64,000 nt of DNA from Pseudochryseolinea flava. GTDB taxonomy: Bacteria > Bacteroidota > Bacteroidia > Cytophagales > Cyclobacteriaceae. The stretch spans positions 248,001-312,000 of the forward strand of contig NZ_QMFY01000007.1 of NCBI RefSeq assembly GCF_003286915.1, read 5' to 3'. Made by a program: the position numbers and the translations under genes. This document shows positions 1-11,868 of the stretch, piece after piece (the first letter of the stretch is position 1; each line of letters starts with the position of its first letter). The notes under the pieces are model-generated. The model was not told the origin of the DNA. It saw only the letters and a list, made by a program, of their open reading frames with translations, and made no database searches.

Positions 1-760
1 AATACTCACGAAATGCAGCGACTGTATCTTCTAAGATTGCTGCAGACGAAACTAGATTATTTTTACAAGCTTCTTCGAGCTGTATGTGTAACGCAAAACT
101 ACGATGCTGCCATTTCCTTTCGCGCGTCAAAGCCTCAAGCTTATCGACCATTGGCAACAATAAGCTCACACCGACGGAAGTTAATTTCCCACAGGCGTGA
201 TCATAGTTCATGTCCCAAAACAAACTGTCATAGCCATTAATAGCCAGGTCTTGCAATTCGAGTGTTGACAACGATCCGTTTTTCGTTTTTTCGAAGAGCT
301 CATCGAGTCCATCCACGTCGTAGTTAGCCGCACAATTCATAATTTGCTCGTGGAAAATAGACATCTCGTAGGGCTCATCTAAAACACGATTTGTAACCGT
401 CGTATGCCGCAGGTATTGCATTAAATTCTTTTCTGAATGAATCTGGAAATATGGATTGGCTACATAATAGTATTTAAAATACACATGCGTCTCAGTTTTA
501 ACGCGTTGCTGTCGCGCAGCATGCACACGAGCCTGTAACGCGTCAACACTGCAGTATTCAAAATATTCGTCGGAATCTGTTGCTTTGTTCGTGTGTTCAA
601 TCACAATAAAGGGGAAAACATCAATTTGAATCTGATGTACAGAAGCAAGTCGTCGCATTTCCTCAGAAAGTCCGGTGAGATAATCGACTATTTCGTGTTC
701 CGTTGACGCGATTGCTACAATCCAGGTTTCCGATAACTGCTTAATTCGTGCTATATACAT
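1..760 (-). CDS. Hypothetical protein, 3' end cut by window edge
   Basis: An open frame runs leftward from an ATG at 760 to the window edge with no stop, giving 253 codons. The start reads MYIARIKQLSETW. The product looks soluble: I see no signal peptide or membrane segment, it is rich in charged and aromatic residues, and it includes a tyrosine-rich stretch (YFKYYYVANPY, about residues 98-108). I do not recognise the family. It is divergent from katG with about 295 bp between them. The reading frame is convincing because it stays open for 760 bp while the opposite strand holds only a short frame. Confidence 0.7.
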   Translation of the reverse strand, partial: MYIARIKQLSETWIVAIASTEHEIVDYLTGLSEEMRRLASVHQIQIDVFPFIVIEHTNKATDSDEYFEYCSVDALQARVHAARQQRVKTETHVYFKYYYVANPYFQIHSEKNLMQYLRHTTVTNRVLDEPYEMSIFHEQIMNCAANYDVDGLDELFEKTKNGSLSTLELQDLAINGYDSLFWDMNYDHACGKLTSVGVSLLLPMVDKLEALTRERKWQHRSFALHIQLEEACKNNLVSSAAILEDTVAAFREY

Positions 761-3293
<2,533 letters not shown>

Positions 3294-3313
3294 TCACTTC
3301 AATATTAAATGAG

Positions 3314-3346
3314 AAAAAAAGGCAGCTTGTCAAGGCTGCCTTTTTT
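3314..3346. terminator. Bidirectional intrinsic terminator after katG
   Basis: The arms GGCAGC (3321-3326) and GCTGCC (3335-3340) form a hairpin with an A-run on the left and a T-run on the right. It can therefore stop both katG and the convergent methyltransferase gene. Confidence 0.85.
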
Positions 3347-3422
3347 ATGTGATATCGAACAAGGAATGACGCATCTCCCCCTCCAAGTTTACGCGCCACT
3401 TCCTCGTTCTTCAATCATACCC

Positions 3423-4433
3423 TTAACCTTTTATTTTCAGAAATAAATTGATGCCTAGCGGCTCCTGATCAACAACGATACATTCTTCTTTGGCGCCTGC
3501 CAATAGGGAAAGCCGTATCAATTCTTCTTTACTACGATGAATAAGAATCCAATCTCCAAAAATTTCCATGTACCCCCTATCTGTATTGTCTTCTGAGAAG
3601 TTTCCAATAATGATTTCTCCTCCAGGCTTCAACCAGCTCATAAATCGCTTTAAGGCGAGTACAAAAATCTTATCTTCAAAATAATCAAATAGGCCTGCCG
3701 ACCAAATCACATCGAATTTATCTTGCGTAGAAAATCGGAGCACGTTCTTATTACAAAAAGTAGTTTGTGAAGCGTAATCCCTACAAAGTTCCTGCGCAAA
3801 AGATAGCGCTCTTGCATCCACGTCAATACAGGTTGTTTGCAAACGTTGAGGATCAATTTCCTGGTAAAGCTCAAACAGATCACGTGCAGGTCCACTGGCA
3901 ACATTCAACAGCGTCATTGATGAGCGTTGCGTCTGTAGCGTGGCTAACATTTGCGCTTTAAAATAATCCTTTCGGTTACGAACAGCTTGCGTCGCGCGTA
4001 ACGCATGAAAATATTGATCCCATTTTTTGTAACGTCTGTGCGACGTTTTATAAAATGTGTAGATTTTGTCGATCAACAAATAATCACCCGCGTATCCAAG
4101 TGGTTTTCGATACGCATAACCGTGAACAGTTTCTTCCAAAAATTCCGTATGAAAGCACTTCTTTAATGAATCAAGTTCATGAGGCATCAGATCGCCTTCT
4201 TTCACTGCTTGATGCAAATTTATCATTAGATCATCAAGCACATTGTAGTCAGATCTATCAGGACCACCCTTCGCGATAAGGCGTTGAAGTCTCTCAGTAA
4301 AATCCTCGAGCATTCTGTTCTGCGAAGATGTTTCCGAGAAACCTTCGATGAGCGAGTCATATGAATGAGAAAATTGTTGTAATTCCATGGGTCTTTTATT
4401 TATGTGATACGTTAGTTCATTTTTATTTGACAT
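3423..4433 (-). CDS. SAM-dependent methyltransferase, PhcB-like
   Basis: The product has about 336 residues. A Rossmann-type methyltransferase domain occupies roughly residues 165-330: motif I is LLNVASGPARDLFE, followed by an acidic CIDVD strand and a WLKPGG loop. The N-terminal half is helical and contains a GYAGDY segment, which I recall from proteins annotated as 3-hydroxypalmitate methyl ester (PhcB-type) synthesis methyltransferases; that link is inference. I start it at the ATG at 4433 (MSNKNE) because the upstream extension needs a TTG. It lies about 59 bp downstream of the flavin monooxygenase gene on the same strand, so the two probably form an operon that modifies one small molecule. 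The substrate is unknown. Confidence 0.75.
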   Translation of the reverse strand: MSNKNELTYHINKRPMELQQFSHSYDSLIEGFSETSSQNRMLEDFTERLQRLIAKGGPDRSDYNVLDDLMINLHQAVKEGDLMPHELDSLKKCFHTEFLEETVHGYAYRKPLGYAGDYLLIDKIYTFYKTSHRRYKKWDQYFHALRATQAVRNRKDYFKAQMLATLQTQRSSMTLLNVASGPARDLFELYQEIDPQRLQTTCIDVDARALSFAQELCRDYASQTTFCNKNVLRFSTQDKFDVIWSAGLFDYFEDKIFVLALKRFMSWLKPGGEIIIGNFSEDNTDRGYMEIFGDWILIHRSKEELIRLSLLAGAKEECIVVDQEPLGINLFLKIKG

Positions 4434-4492
4434 GGCGATCCCACGACTGCCCAATGGCAGCCAAAATTTGGATCGCTATAAAATGTTATTTC

Positions 4493-5743
4493 TTAGAGGA
4501 CAGTCTCAACGACTGACTGATGTTTTACAAGATATTTTTTTGCATCCTCGGGATTGTCCAACCAAGGAAAAAGACTCGGAGGATGATTGAATCCATTGAC
4601 GATATCCGAAGCAATCGAAGGATTTTGTGCGGCTGCCCCCAGTAGCTCCACGATATGTGGTTGTGGCGGTGATAAAATAATATCGCAAAATCTGTTCACG
4701 TATTTCGAATACTCCCAGAACGTGTCAAAAGTCTGATTCATCCAAGCAGCATCAAAGGGGCGATTTCCATGAGCGATGATAACATTCGCATAACAGTTGG
4801 CCATCTTTGTAGCATTGTTTCCACCTTGGCCTACAATCGGGTCGTTGAGAATCACGGTATCACCAATGCCGAGCACGCAAGCCGTAGAGTTTAAATGCAC
4901 GACAGGTTTGCGAACCGTAGGAACAAATGAGCCTTTTAGGAATGCATCGTCACTGATGAGCGCGGCATTTTCAAATGCCTGGTAGTGCCATGGCATCAGT
5001 TGTTTCATCATTTTCTTCATTTCAGCGAGCATCTCCGGACCAGTTTCCGCTTGATCAAACACATCCATTGGACCCTGCGGCACGATCTCCATGAGAACCC
5101 AAGCACATTGAATATCATCTTTATGATAAAATGCACTTGTAATAATTTCGCCGGCACCCATGATTTTACACAGTGTAATAGAATCAAAACGAGTTCGTTC
5201 GCGGTCCGCAAAATCATTGATATGCAATTGAACAAGCTTACGCGCAGGCGTTGTCCACGTCGACTTTTCATCGTCGCGCTGAAAGAGTTTCGCCAGCGGA
5301 CCTTTTCCAGACGACACCACAACAAGATCAAACGCTTCTGTGCACGCCAGCAAATCAGATGGGGTCGTTGAACTCACAACAAATTTTCCGCCTTGCTGTT
5401 CGAAATACTTTATCCATTGATAAAATTTAAGTCGCTGGTCAATTGACACACCGGCTTTGTCTAGCTTTGATTGAATGCTAAAAGCGAATTGTCCATCGGG
5501 CGTCCCGAAGTTCATATTGAAACCTGTTGAATGAAATGCGGTTTCACGCCACATGTCGATCCCAAGCTGTTTCTCCAATGTAATGCTGTCGCTAAAGAGG
5601 TACGTTCCACCAGTAGGCGGTCCGTTGAAAATTTCTTCGGCCGTCTTTTCCGATATGATTGTTACCTGGTAGCCGTGTTGCAACAAACTAATGGCGAGAT
5701 GCAAACCTGATTGTCCTGCGCCGATAATTGCGATTTTTCTCAT
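4493..5743 (-). CDS. Styrene-monooxygenase-like FAD-dependent oxygenase (StyA family)
   Basis: This 416-residue flavoprotein begins with a dinucleotide-binding fold (IAIIGAGQSG). It carries the StyA-type C-terminal FAD segment GIGDTVILNDPIVGQGGNN and a late SDIVNGFNHPPS region resembling the end of StyA. Its length matches StyA almost exactly. StyA enzymes epoxidise styrene or indole using FADH2 supplied by a separate reductase, StyB. No StyB-like reductase is visible in this window, so the electron donor must be encoded elsewhere. The gene is followed by the methyltransferase gene and is divergent from the hybrid kinase gene; direct repeats lie between the two. The true substrate cannot be read from the sequence. 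Confidence 0.85.
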   Translation of the reverse strand: MRKIAIIGAGQSGLHLAISLLQHGYQVTIISEKTAEEIFNGPPTGGTYLFSDSITLEKQLGIDMWRETAFHSTGFNMNFGTPDGQFAFSIQSKLDKAGVSIDQRLKFYQWIKYFEQQGGKFVVSSTTPSDLLACTEAFDLVVVSSGKGPLAKLFQRDDEKSTWTTPARKLVQLHINDFADRERTRFDSITLCKIMGAGEIITSAFYHKDDIQCAWVLMEIVPQGPMDVFDQAETGPEMLAEMKKMMKQLMPWHYQAFENAALISDDAFLKGSFVPTVRKPVVHLNSTACVLGIGDTVILNDPIVGQGGNNATKMANCYANVIIAHGNRPFDAAWMNQTFDTFWEYSKYVNRFCDIILSPPQPHIVELLGAAAQNPSIASDIVNGFNHPPSLFPWLDNPEDAKKYLVKHQSVVETVL

Positions 5744-5811
5744 GCGATGTTGGGTATCGTTTAACGTTATGACAGCAAAGCTAGGGCATGGACCCTATGC
5801 CATTCTTTAAG

Positions 5812-5844
5812 GTATTGTAAAAAAGTATTAAAAAGTATTAAAAA
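5812..5844. promoter_or_regulatory. Tandem 10-bp direct repeats, candidate operator
   Basis: Two perfect tandem copies of AAAAGTATTA (5821-5830 and 5831-5840) are preceded by a related GTATTGTAAA at 5812. The repeats lie between the divergent oxygenase and hybrid kinase genes, about 70-80 bp from each start. A near-identical array is found at 12704-12733 upstream of the OmpR-type regulator gene. OmpR-family regulators usually bind direct repeats about one helical turn apart, so this could be that regulator's site. This is inference, and AT-rich chance similarity is possible. Confidence 0.45.
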
Positions 5845-5910
5845 ATTGCCCGTCCTTTAATCATAAACAACGTGTGTGCTAGCTTTACCAATAGCTGTTG
5901 AATATACAAA

Positions 5911-8900
5911 TTGTTGGCCGATAACCACCTAAATCAGTTTACCTTGATCGCAATTCCGGGCTATACCATCATCGATGTTCTATCGACAAATTCATCGATT
6001 GCTCTTCTACGCGCTGAGAAGGCCGCAGATGGAACACGTGTCCTTTTAAAAATACCTTTGGGGGACAGCGTCGAGTCGAAAAACGCTATTGAAATTGAAC
6101 ATCAATATAATGTCCGTTCCAAATTCGAGTTAGACGCCGCCCTGCGAATCACTGATAAACTGTGCATCGATTCAACCTTATTTTTAGTATTTCAGAACGT
6201 AGAGAGCATTCCATTACAAAGTTATCTCGAAAAAAAATTGCCGTCCCTTGCTGAACTCCTTAGCATAGCCATTCAACTCGCATCAATCGTTGAAACTCTT
6301 CACGCCTATGATATCATTCTCCATGATGTTCGTCCTCAAAGTTTTTTAATCGATCCGATTACATCAACCGTCACCTTGTCGGATTGGCGACACGCACAAC
6401 ACACCGGGCTTCCTTATCCGAAAGACTACCGAGAAAAGAAATTGGCTACTGCCGCAGCGTACATTTCTCCAGAACAAACCGGTAGAATGGAGATCGACGT
6501 TGACGAACGATCCGACATCTATTCATTAGGTATCGTACTGTATGAATTGTTCACGGGGCAACCGCCCTTTACGCGAAGCGACACCAATGAATTGGTGCAT
6601 GCCCACCTAGCCATCGAACCGATACCCCCGACGACCATCAATGATTTACTTCCGGAAACACTATCGGAAATCATTTTGACACTCATTCAAAAAAAGCCTG
6701 GCGATCGCTACCAACGCATGCGCGCGGTAAAATCAGATCTTATCAATTGTTATCACCAGCTCATCACGAAAGGCAAAATTGAAAATACTGCTTGTCGCCA
6801 ATATGACGTCTCGTCGACTTTTAAAATTCCATCAGATCTCTATGGTCGTGAAGATGAGCTTGAACACGTGCTTCGCGCGTTCGATAGCATCGCCGTGCAA
6901 TCAGAATTTATTTGCCTGCAGGGAGGTTCCGGGATTGGAAAATCTGCATTTGTCCAGGCGATACAAGCCAAACTGCAAAACAAAAACGTTATATACCTTC
7001 AGGGAAAATGTGATCAGCACAATCAGCGCGTTCCTTACGGCGTATTTGCGCAAGCATTAAATACCTTTGTTCTTCAATGGAAAGACAAAGACAAAAAGCA
7101 ACAAGGTAACACGATAGCAGCACTCCATGCGCAAGGCGAGGCCCTAAGCATTGTCACGAATATTACACCGGATTTACGGCAAATATTAGGTTGCCACGCA
7201 CTGCCACCACTCGCGCCAGTGGAAGCACAGAAAAGACTTGCTCTAGCGCTCACGAACTTCCTACAGACATTAGCAACTGGCGAACATCCGTTGCTGCTAT
7301 TCCTAGACGATTTACAATGGGCCGATGAGGCGAGTCTCGACTTCATCAACACACTGAATGATGCACGAACAAAACATATCATGATCATTGGCGCATCGCG
7401 TGAACTGACAGCACCATTTGGTCGTCCTTCATCATCTTACAAAGGAAAAACGCAAGCGCGAAAAATTTCGCTCACACCTTTAACAGAGCGTCATGTGGCA
7501 GAACTTTTGGCTGATACACTCGGAAGTCATCCAGTCAAAACACAACCATTGGCTGACCACATCATTACGCACACACTCGGCAACCCACTCTTCATTCACG
7601 AGAAGCTTCAGACACTCCACAAAGAAGGTTTTCTATATTTCGATGATACCCGCAGGCAATGGACATGGTCGCTAGAAAAGATCCGGGCGAACAATTGTGC
7701 CGATTCATCGTTGGCTTTGATAACTCAGAAGGTTCAGCGACTATCGAAAACGACGCAGCAAACTTTGATTTATGCGGCATGTATAGGCATGCACTTTGAC
7801 CTCTTCACGCTCGCGGCTTTACTTGACAAACCTGATCACGAAGTAGCCGACGAACTACGAGAAGCCACTCACGAAAACTTAATACATCTCAACCGGAATA
7901 CTCCTGCAACAAAAGCAGGCCTTCCCAGAATATCCTATACGTTTGTGCACGACCAAGTGCAACAAGCAATACGAGCCTGTATAACATTGGTAGAGAAGCA
8001 AGAAATAGAACTCAGCATCGGATACTTTTTACTTGAGCGACTCTCACCAGAAGAATTGCAGAACAGAATATATGTGGTGGTACATTACTTCAACGCCGCG
8101 CAAGCACTACTTGAAACAGAAAATCAACGGCTTGAAGTTGCAAAACTCAATTTCCAAGCTGGAGAAAAAGCAAAAAGTACAACCGCCTACGCCCTCGCTC
8201 ACCAATATTTCGACACCAGTTTAGAAATGATTAGCCAATCGCTGTGGTCAACTGACCATCGCTTTTGCTACAATTTGTATTGTTATACCGCCGAAACAGC
8301 CTACTTAACACGTCAATTTGAAAAAGCTGATTCCTTAATTTCTAAATTGCTAAAAGCTGTTGTTGCAAATCACGAGCATGCTTCGATACAGCTTATCCAA
8401 ATCCAGTCTCTTGTTTACCAACAGCGAAACAAAGAGGCCGTTGAATTGGGAATTGCTGTCTTGAAATCGCTAGGCGTAACGATACCAACACGTCATGCAA
8501 CGGCAAACGTATTGTGGAAATACATCAAAAGTAAGTGGTTGATACGTGGCAAGAAGCCAGAGGACCTTGAGAAGCTTCCGATCATGCAAGACCCAAACGC
8601 AATATTAGCGATGCGTACGATCCAGAGCATCACGGCTTCCGCATACCACGTGATGCCGAACGTATATCCGCTGCTAATTCTGAAAATGTTTGCATTATCC
8701 ATCCACTATGGAAACGCCGTAGAATCACCGCTTGCCTATGCGACCTATGGTGCCATTGTGAACGGCATTGAATTAAATAACAGCGTCTGCCATCGATTCG
8801 GTCGGGTAGCGATTAACATGCTTCACACTGGAAATGACACTGCCATCAAACAACGAACACTATTGATATACAACTTGATCAACAGACCATCAGGTGAAAG

Positions 8901-11544
8901 TATTCATGAATCAATAGATGATCTCCGGCAATGTTACAAAACCGGTATCGAGCAGGGCGATCTGGAATATGCTGTTTACACTTCCAATGCATATTGTATG
9001 ATGCTGTGTTTATCCGGGAAGAATCTATCATGGGCAAAAGATGAGATGATTCGATTGAATACAGCGCCATGGGCGATAAATCCGGGAAATACAACAAACG
9101 ACAACGAAGCACTTATCCAATACATCTCAAACTTACTCGACGAAAATGGCGACACGGTTGACCTTACAGGTGAATATTACGATGAAGAAAAAGGGTTCCC
9201 TACGATCCTAAAAGCAAGTCAGTCTTCAAAACTATTCACCTGCTACATTTTTAAAATGCACTTGTGCCTCGTCCATGGCAATTATGACGCTGGTATCCAA
9301 AACATAAAGCTAGCACAACAATATGAAACCAGTAGCCATGGCGTTGTACTCATGCCAATATTCTACTTCTATGCGTCGTTATTATATTTCGGTGCCTACG
9401 AAAAAACAAGAGGTACGAAACTACTACGTAACGGAAAAGATTTCAAATCAAAGTTAAAACGATGGGCAGATCAGGTCCCCGTCAATTTTCTGCATCGATA
9501 CCAACTTGCACAAGCAGAATTTTATCGTGTTAGTGGAAACCACGAAAGTGCGTTGGCGCACTATGACCTCGCCATTCGGCAAGCACAAGAAAATCATTTT
9601 GTGCAGGATGAAGCGCTTGCACACGAACGCCTTGCGCAATTTTGGACTGACCGAGGACAAAAGAACGCCGCGCGCACCTACATTTCCAGTGCGTTGGATG
9701 CGTATAAGAAATGGGGATGCGAGCTTAAGATTAGGCATATCACTACCCTACTCGGTTCTCAAGACATTAGCCGCGATAACAATACTCCGGTAACACTACA
9801 TGAGCAAAGTAATCCATCTTCTTTAGACCTGGCGACAGTCTTGAAAGCTTCCACAACGCTGTCGAGTGAAGTGGTGTTTGATAAACTACTCGATAAGCTC
9901 ATGAAGTTCGTGATCGAAAACGCGGGAGCGCAAGCCGGATATTTTATTATTGATTGGGGTGGAAAATTATTTATAGAAGCACGACAAAGTGTAAACGACC
10001 ACAAAAGTATCAAGTTAAAACTTGCTATTTCCGAAACGACGCTCGTACCGCGCAGTATCATTGAGCACGTTTTTCAATATCGCGAGGACGTTGTACTTCA
10101 TGATGCACGCGTTAACAATCCATTCTCAGATGACCCATCAATCGTGTCCGGGCAAGTTAAATCGGCACTTTGCATTCCGGCGCTTAATCAAGGTAAATTA
10201 GTTGGCGTGCTCTATTTGGAGAATAACTTAATGAGTGGTGCGTTTACGAAAGACCGTGTAGAACTACTTAAGCTGTTATCTGGCCAGATTGCTGTATCCA
10301 TTGAAAATGCAATTCTGTATGAACAACTCGAGCGAAAAGTTCAGGAACGTACAGCTGAAATTCAGATTCAAAAAGAAGAAATCCAGAAACAGAAACAACT
10401 TGTAGAAGAGAAATCGCAATTCAAAGAGCAATTCTTTGCAAACATGAGTCACGAGATAAGAACACCCATGACTGCGATCATCGGGATGTCGGAACTTATC
10501 TTTGACACGCCGCTATCGGAAAAGCAAACGGAATATGCCAAAGGAATAAAGTACTCTTCAGAAAATCTCCTGGCCATTATCAACGATATTCTAGACTATG
10601 CAAAAATTGAAGCGGGCAAATTCTCTTTCGTGAATAAACCGTTTCAAATACGAGATCGCATTACACGACTACAATACATCGTCAAGCAACTTGCAGAAGA
10701 AAAAGGGATAACACTTCTTATATCGATCGATACAGCCATACCGGACCAACTGATTGGCGATCCGTTACGATTACATCAAATCTTGCTAAATCTTATCAGC
10801 AACGCCATCAAGTTTACAGAAAAAGGAAATGTATCTGTCACCATCACGCAAGTATCCGCAAACGAAACAAGCGTAATACTCTCCTTTAGCGTTAAAGACA
10901 CCGGTGTGGGGATAGCCGAAGAGAAACTCAATTTTATCTTCGAGACATTTTCAAGAATTGAAGACGAACTTAACGTACCTGGAACCGGGCTTGGTCTTTT
11001 CATCGCCAAAAAATTAGTCGAGGAACAAGGTGGCAACATGACCGTTTCCAGTAAACTCAAAGAAGGTACTGCGTTTCAATTCACGCTTCCATTCCAACGA
11101 TCGCGCGCACTCATAAAAGACGACGCCGATATAGACATGACGTCACTATCCGGAACAAAAATTCTACTGGTAGAAGACACACTTTTTAACCAGGTCGTTG
11201 CTGAAGAAATTCTAAAAAAGATTATTCATAATCCACAGGTTATCATTGCAGAAAACGGAAAAGTTGCGTTGGAAAAGCTTGATCAGCACACGGTAGACAT
11301 AATTCTCATGGATATCAAAATGCCGGTGATGGATGGTTACACCGCTAGTCGGGCGATCAGGTCGCGTGATGGTTATGCTTCGTTGCCAATCCTTGCTTTT
11401 ACGAGCAATGCGAGTCCAGGCGAAGCCGAGAAATGCAAAGCTGCCGGCATGAATGATTACATCACAAAGCCAATTGAATCTAACAAGTTGAAGCAAAAAA
11501 TTGCAGCGTTACTCCTGCCCAAAGCCGAAACGTGTAATTTTTAA
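5911..11544 (+). CDS. Giant hybrid sensor kinase: STK-like, AAA ATPase, GAF, HisKA, HATPase, REC
   Basis: This 1877-residue protein has, in order: a Ser/Thr kinase-like domain (about 15-290, ending in the conserved YISPEQTGRM and SDIYSLGIVLYELF segments); an NTPase with Walker A GGSGIGKS (about 338-345) and Walker B LLLFLDDLQWAD (about 463); a long helical TPR-like region (about 660-1280); a GAF domain (about 1306-1465); a coiled coil; HisKA with phosphoacceptor His1514 in SHEIRTP; HATPase with an NAIKF N-box and GTGLGL; and a receiver with acidic D1756 and phosphorylatable D1801. This is the 'trifunctional' kinase architecture. The kinase-like domain is degenerate: HRD is LHD, the Asn position is Ser, and DFG is DWR. 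No membrane segment is seen. The start is a TTG at 5911; a TGA at 5899 and no earlier ATG support this. It converges on the Hpt and regulator genes. Confidence 0.93.
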   Translation: MLADNHLNQFTLIAIPGYTIIDVLSTNSSIALLRAEKAADGTRVLLKIPLGDSVESKNAIEIEHQYNVRSKFELDAALRITDKLCIDSTLFLVFQNVESIPLQSYLEKKLPSLAELLSIAIQLASIVETLHAYDIILHDVRPQSFLIDPITSTVTLSDWRHAQHTGLPYPKDYREKKLATAAAYISPEQTGRMEIDVDERSDIYSLGIVLYELFTGQPPFTRSDTNELVHAHLAIEPIPPTTINDLLPETLSEIILTLIQKKPGDRYQRMRAVKSDLINCYHQLITKGKIENTACRQYDVSSTFKIPSDLYGREDELEHVLRAFDSIAVQSEFICLQGGSGIGKSAFVQAIQAKLQNKNVIYLQGKCDQHNQRVPYGVFAQALNTFVLQWKDKDKKQQGNTIAALHAQGEALSIVTNITPDLRQILGCHALPPLAPVEAQKRLALALTNFLQTLATGEHPLLLFLDDLQWADEASLDFINTLNDARTKHIMIIGASRELTAPFGRPSSSYKGKTQARKISLTPLTERHVAELLADTLGSHPVKTQPLADHIITHTLGNPLFIHEKLQTLHKEGFLYFDDTRRQWTWSLEKIRANNCADSSLALITQKVQRLSKTTQQTLIYAACIGMHFDLFTLAALLDKPDHEVADELREATHENLIHLNRNTPATKAGLPRISYTFVHDQVQQAIRACITLVEKQEIELSIGYFLLERLSPEELQNRIYVVVHYFNAAQALLETENQRLEVAKLNFQAGEKAKSTTAYALAHQYFDTSLEMISQSLWSTDHRFCYNLYCYTAETAYLTRQFEKADSLISKLLKAVVANHEHASIQLIQIQSLVYQQRNKEAVELGIAVLKSLGVTIPTRHATANVLWKYIKSKWLIRGKKPEDLEKLPIMQDPNAILAMRTIQSITASAYHVMPNVYPLLILKMFALSIHYGNAVESPLAYATYGAIVNGIELNNSVCHRFGRVAINMLHTGNDTAIKQRTLLIYNLINRPSGESIHESIDDLRQCYKTGIEQGDLEYAVYTSNAYCMMLCLSGKNLSWAKDEMIRLNTAPWAINPGNTTNDNEALIQYISNLLDENGDTVDLTGEYYDEEKGFPTILKASQSSKLFTCYIFKMHLCLVHGNYDAGIQNIKLAQQYETSSHGVVLMPIFYFYASLLYFGAYEKTRGTKLLRNGKDFKSKLKRWADQVPVNFLHRYQLAQAEFYRVSGNHESALAHYDLAIRQAQENHFVQDEALAHERLAQFWTDRGQKNAARTYISSALDAYKKWGCELKIRHITTLLGSQDISRDNNTPVTLHEQSNPSSLDLATVLKASTTLSSEVVFDKLLDKLMKFVIENAGAQAGYFIIDWGGKLFIEARQSVNDHKSIKLKLAISETTLVPRSIIEHVFQYREDVVLHDARVNNPFSDDPSIVSGQVKSALCIPALNQGKLVGVLYLENNLMSGAFTKDRVELLKLLSGQIAVSIENAILYEQLERKVQERTAEIQIQKEEIQKQKQLVEEKSQFKEQFFANMSHEIRTPMTAIIGMSELIFDTPLSEKQTEYAKGIKYSSENLLAIINDILDYAKIEAGKFSFVNKPFQIRDRITRLQYIVKQLAEEKGITLLISIDTAIPDQLIGDPLRLHQILLNLISNAIKFTEKGNVSVTITQVSANETSVILSFSVKDTGVGIAEEKLNFIFETFSRIEDELNVPGTGLGLFIAKKLVEEQGGNMTVSSKLKEGTAFQFTLPFQRSRALIKDDADIDMTSLSGTKILLVEDTLFNQVVAEEILKKIIHNPQVIIAENGKVALEKLDQHTVDIILMDIKMPVMDGYTASRAIRSRDGYASLPILAFTSNASPGEAEKCKAAGMNDYITKPIESNKLKQKIAALLLPKAETCNF

Positions 11545-11867
11545 GGCACACTTGCCAACAAGCTTCGACATCCTTTTTCAAAGGAAGCAATCTTATCGCT
11601 GATGATGTCTGTGTTACCTTCATCGGCCAAGGTTTCAATTTCTATTGCTTGTGCAGCCAACGACTCAACACTAAGGTAAGTAAACTGAGTTTTCATACTG
11701 TGTGCAACCGTTGAGAGAGAGGCCCAATCCTCATTGAGCAGATGCGTCCGCAATTCTTCAAGCTGCTGCGGACACTGCGTTTTAAAAATAGTAAGGAATC
11801 GATTGACGAGATTTTCATCCTCTGACATTAGAGTCTTCAGGTAGGTAAGATCTAGCGACTGCTGCAT
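11541..11867 (-). CDS. Stand-alone Hpt phosphotransfer protein
   Basis: This small helical protein (108 residues from the ATG at 11867) carries the histidine phosphotransfer motif VAHSMKTQ, with His56 as the likely phosphoacceptor. Hpt proteins shuttle phosphate from the receiver of a hybrid kinase to the receiver of a response regulator. The ATG lies one base after the stop of the OmpR-type regulator gene, so the two are co-transcribed and probably translationally coupled. Its stop overlaps the stop of the hybrid kinase on the other strand (shared TTAA, 11541-11544). The obvious inferred relay is kinase His1514, kinase D1801, Hpt His56, then regulator D54. Confidence 0.88.
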   Translation of the reverse strand: MQQSLDLTYLKTLMSEDENLVNRFLTIFKTQCPQQLEELRTHLLNEDWASLSTVAHSMKTQFTYLSVESLAAQAIEIETLADEGNTDIISDKIASFEKGCRSLLASVP

Positions 11868-11868
11868 C

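Noticed and set aside
13-240. Rightward 75-codon frame at the window start
   Set aside because: It is a shadow of the leftward partial gene, which stays open from 760 to the edge.
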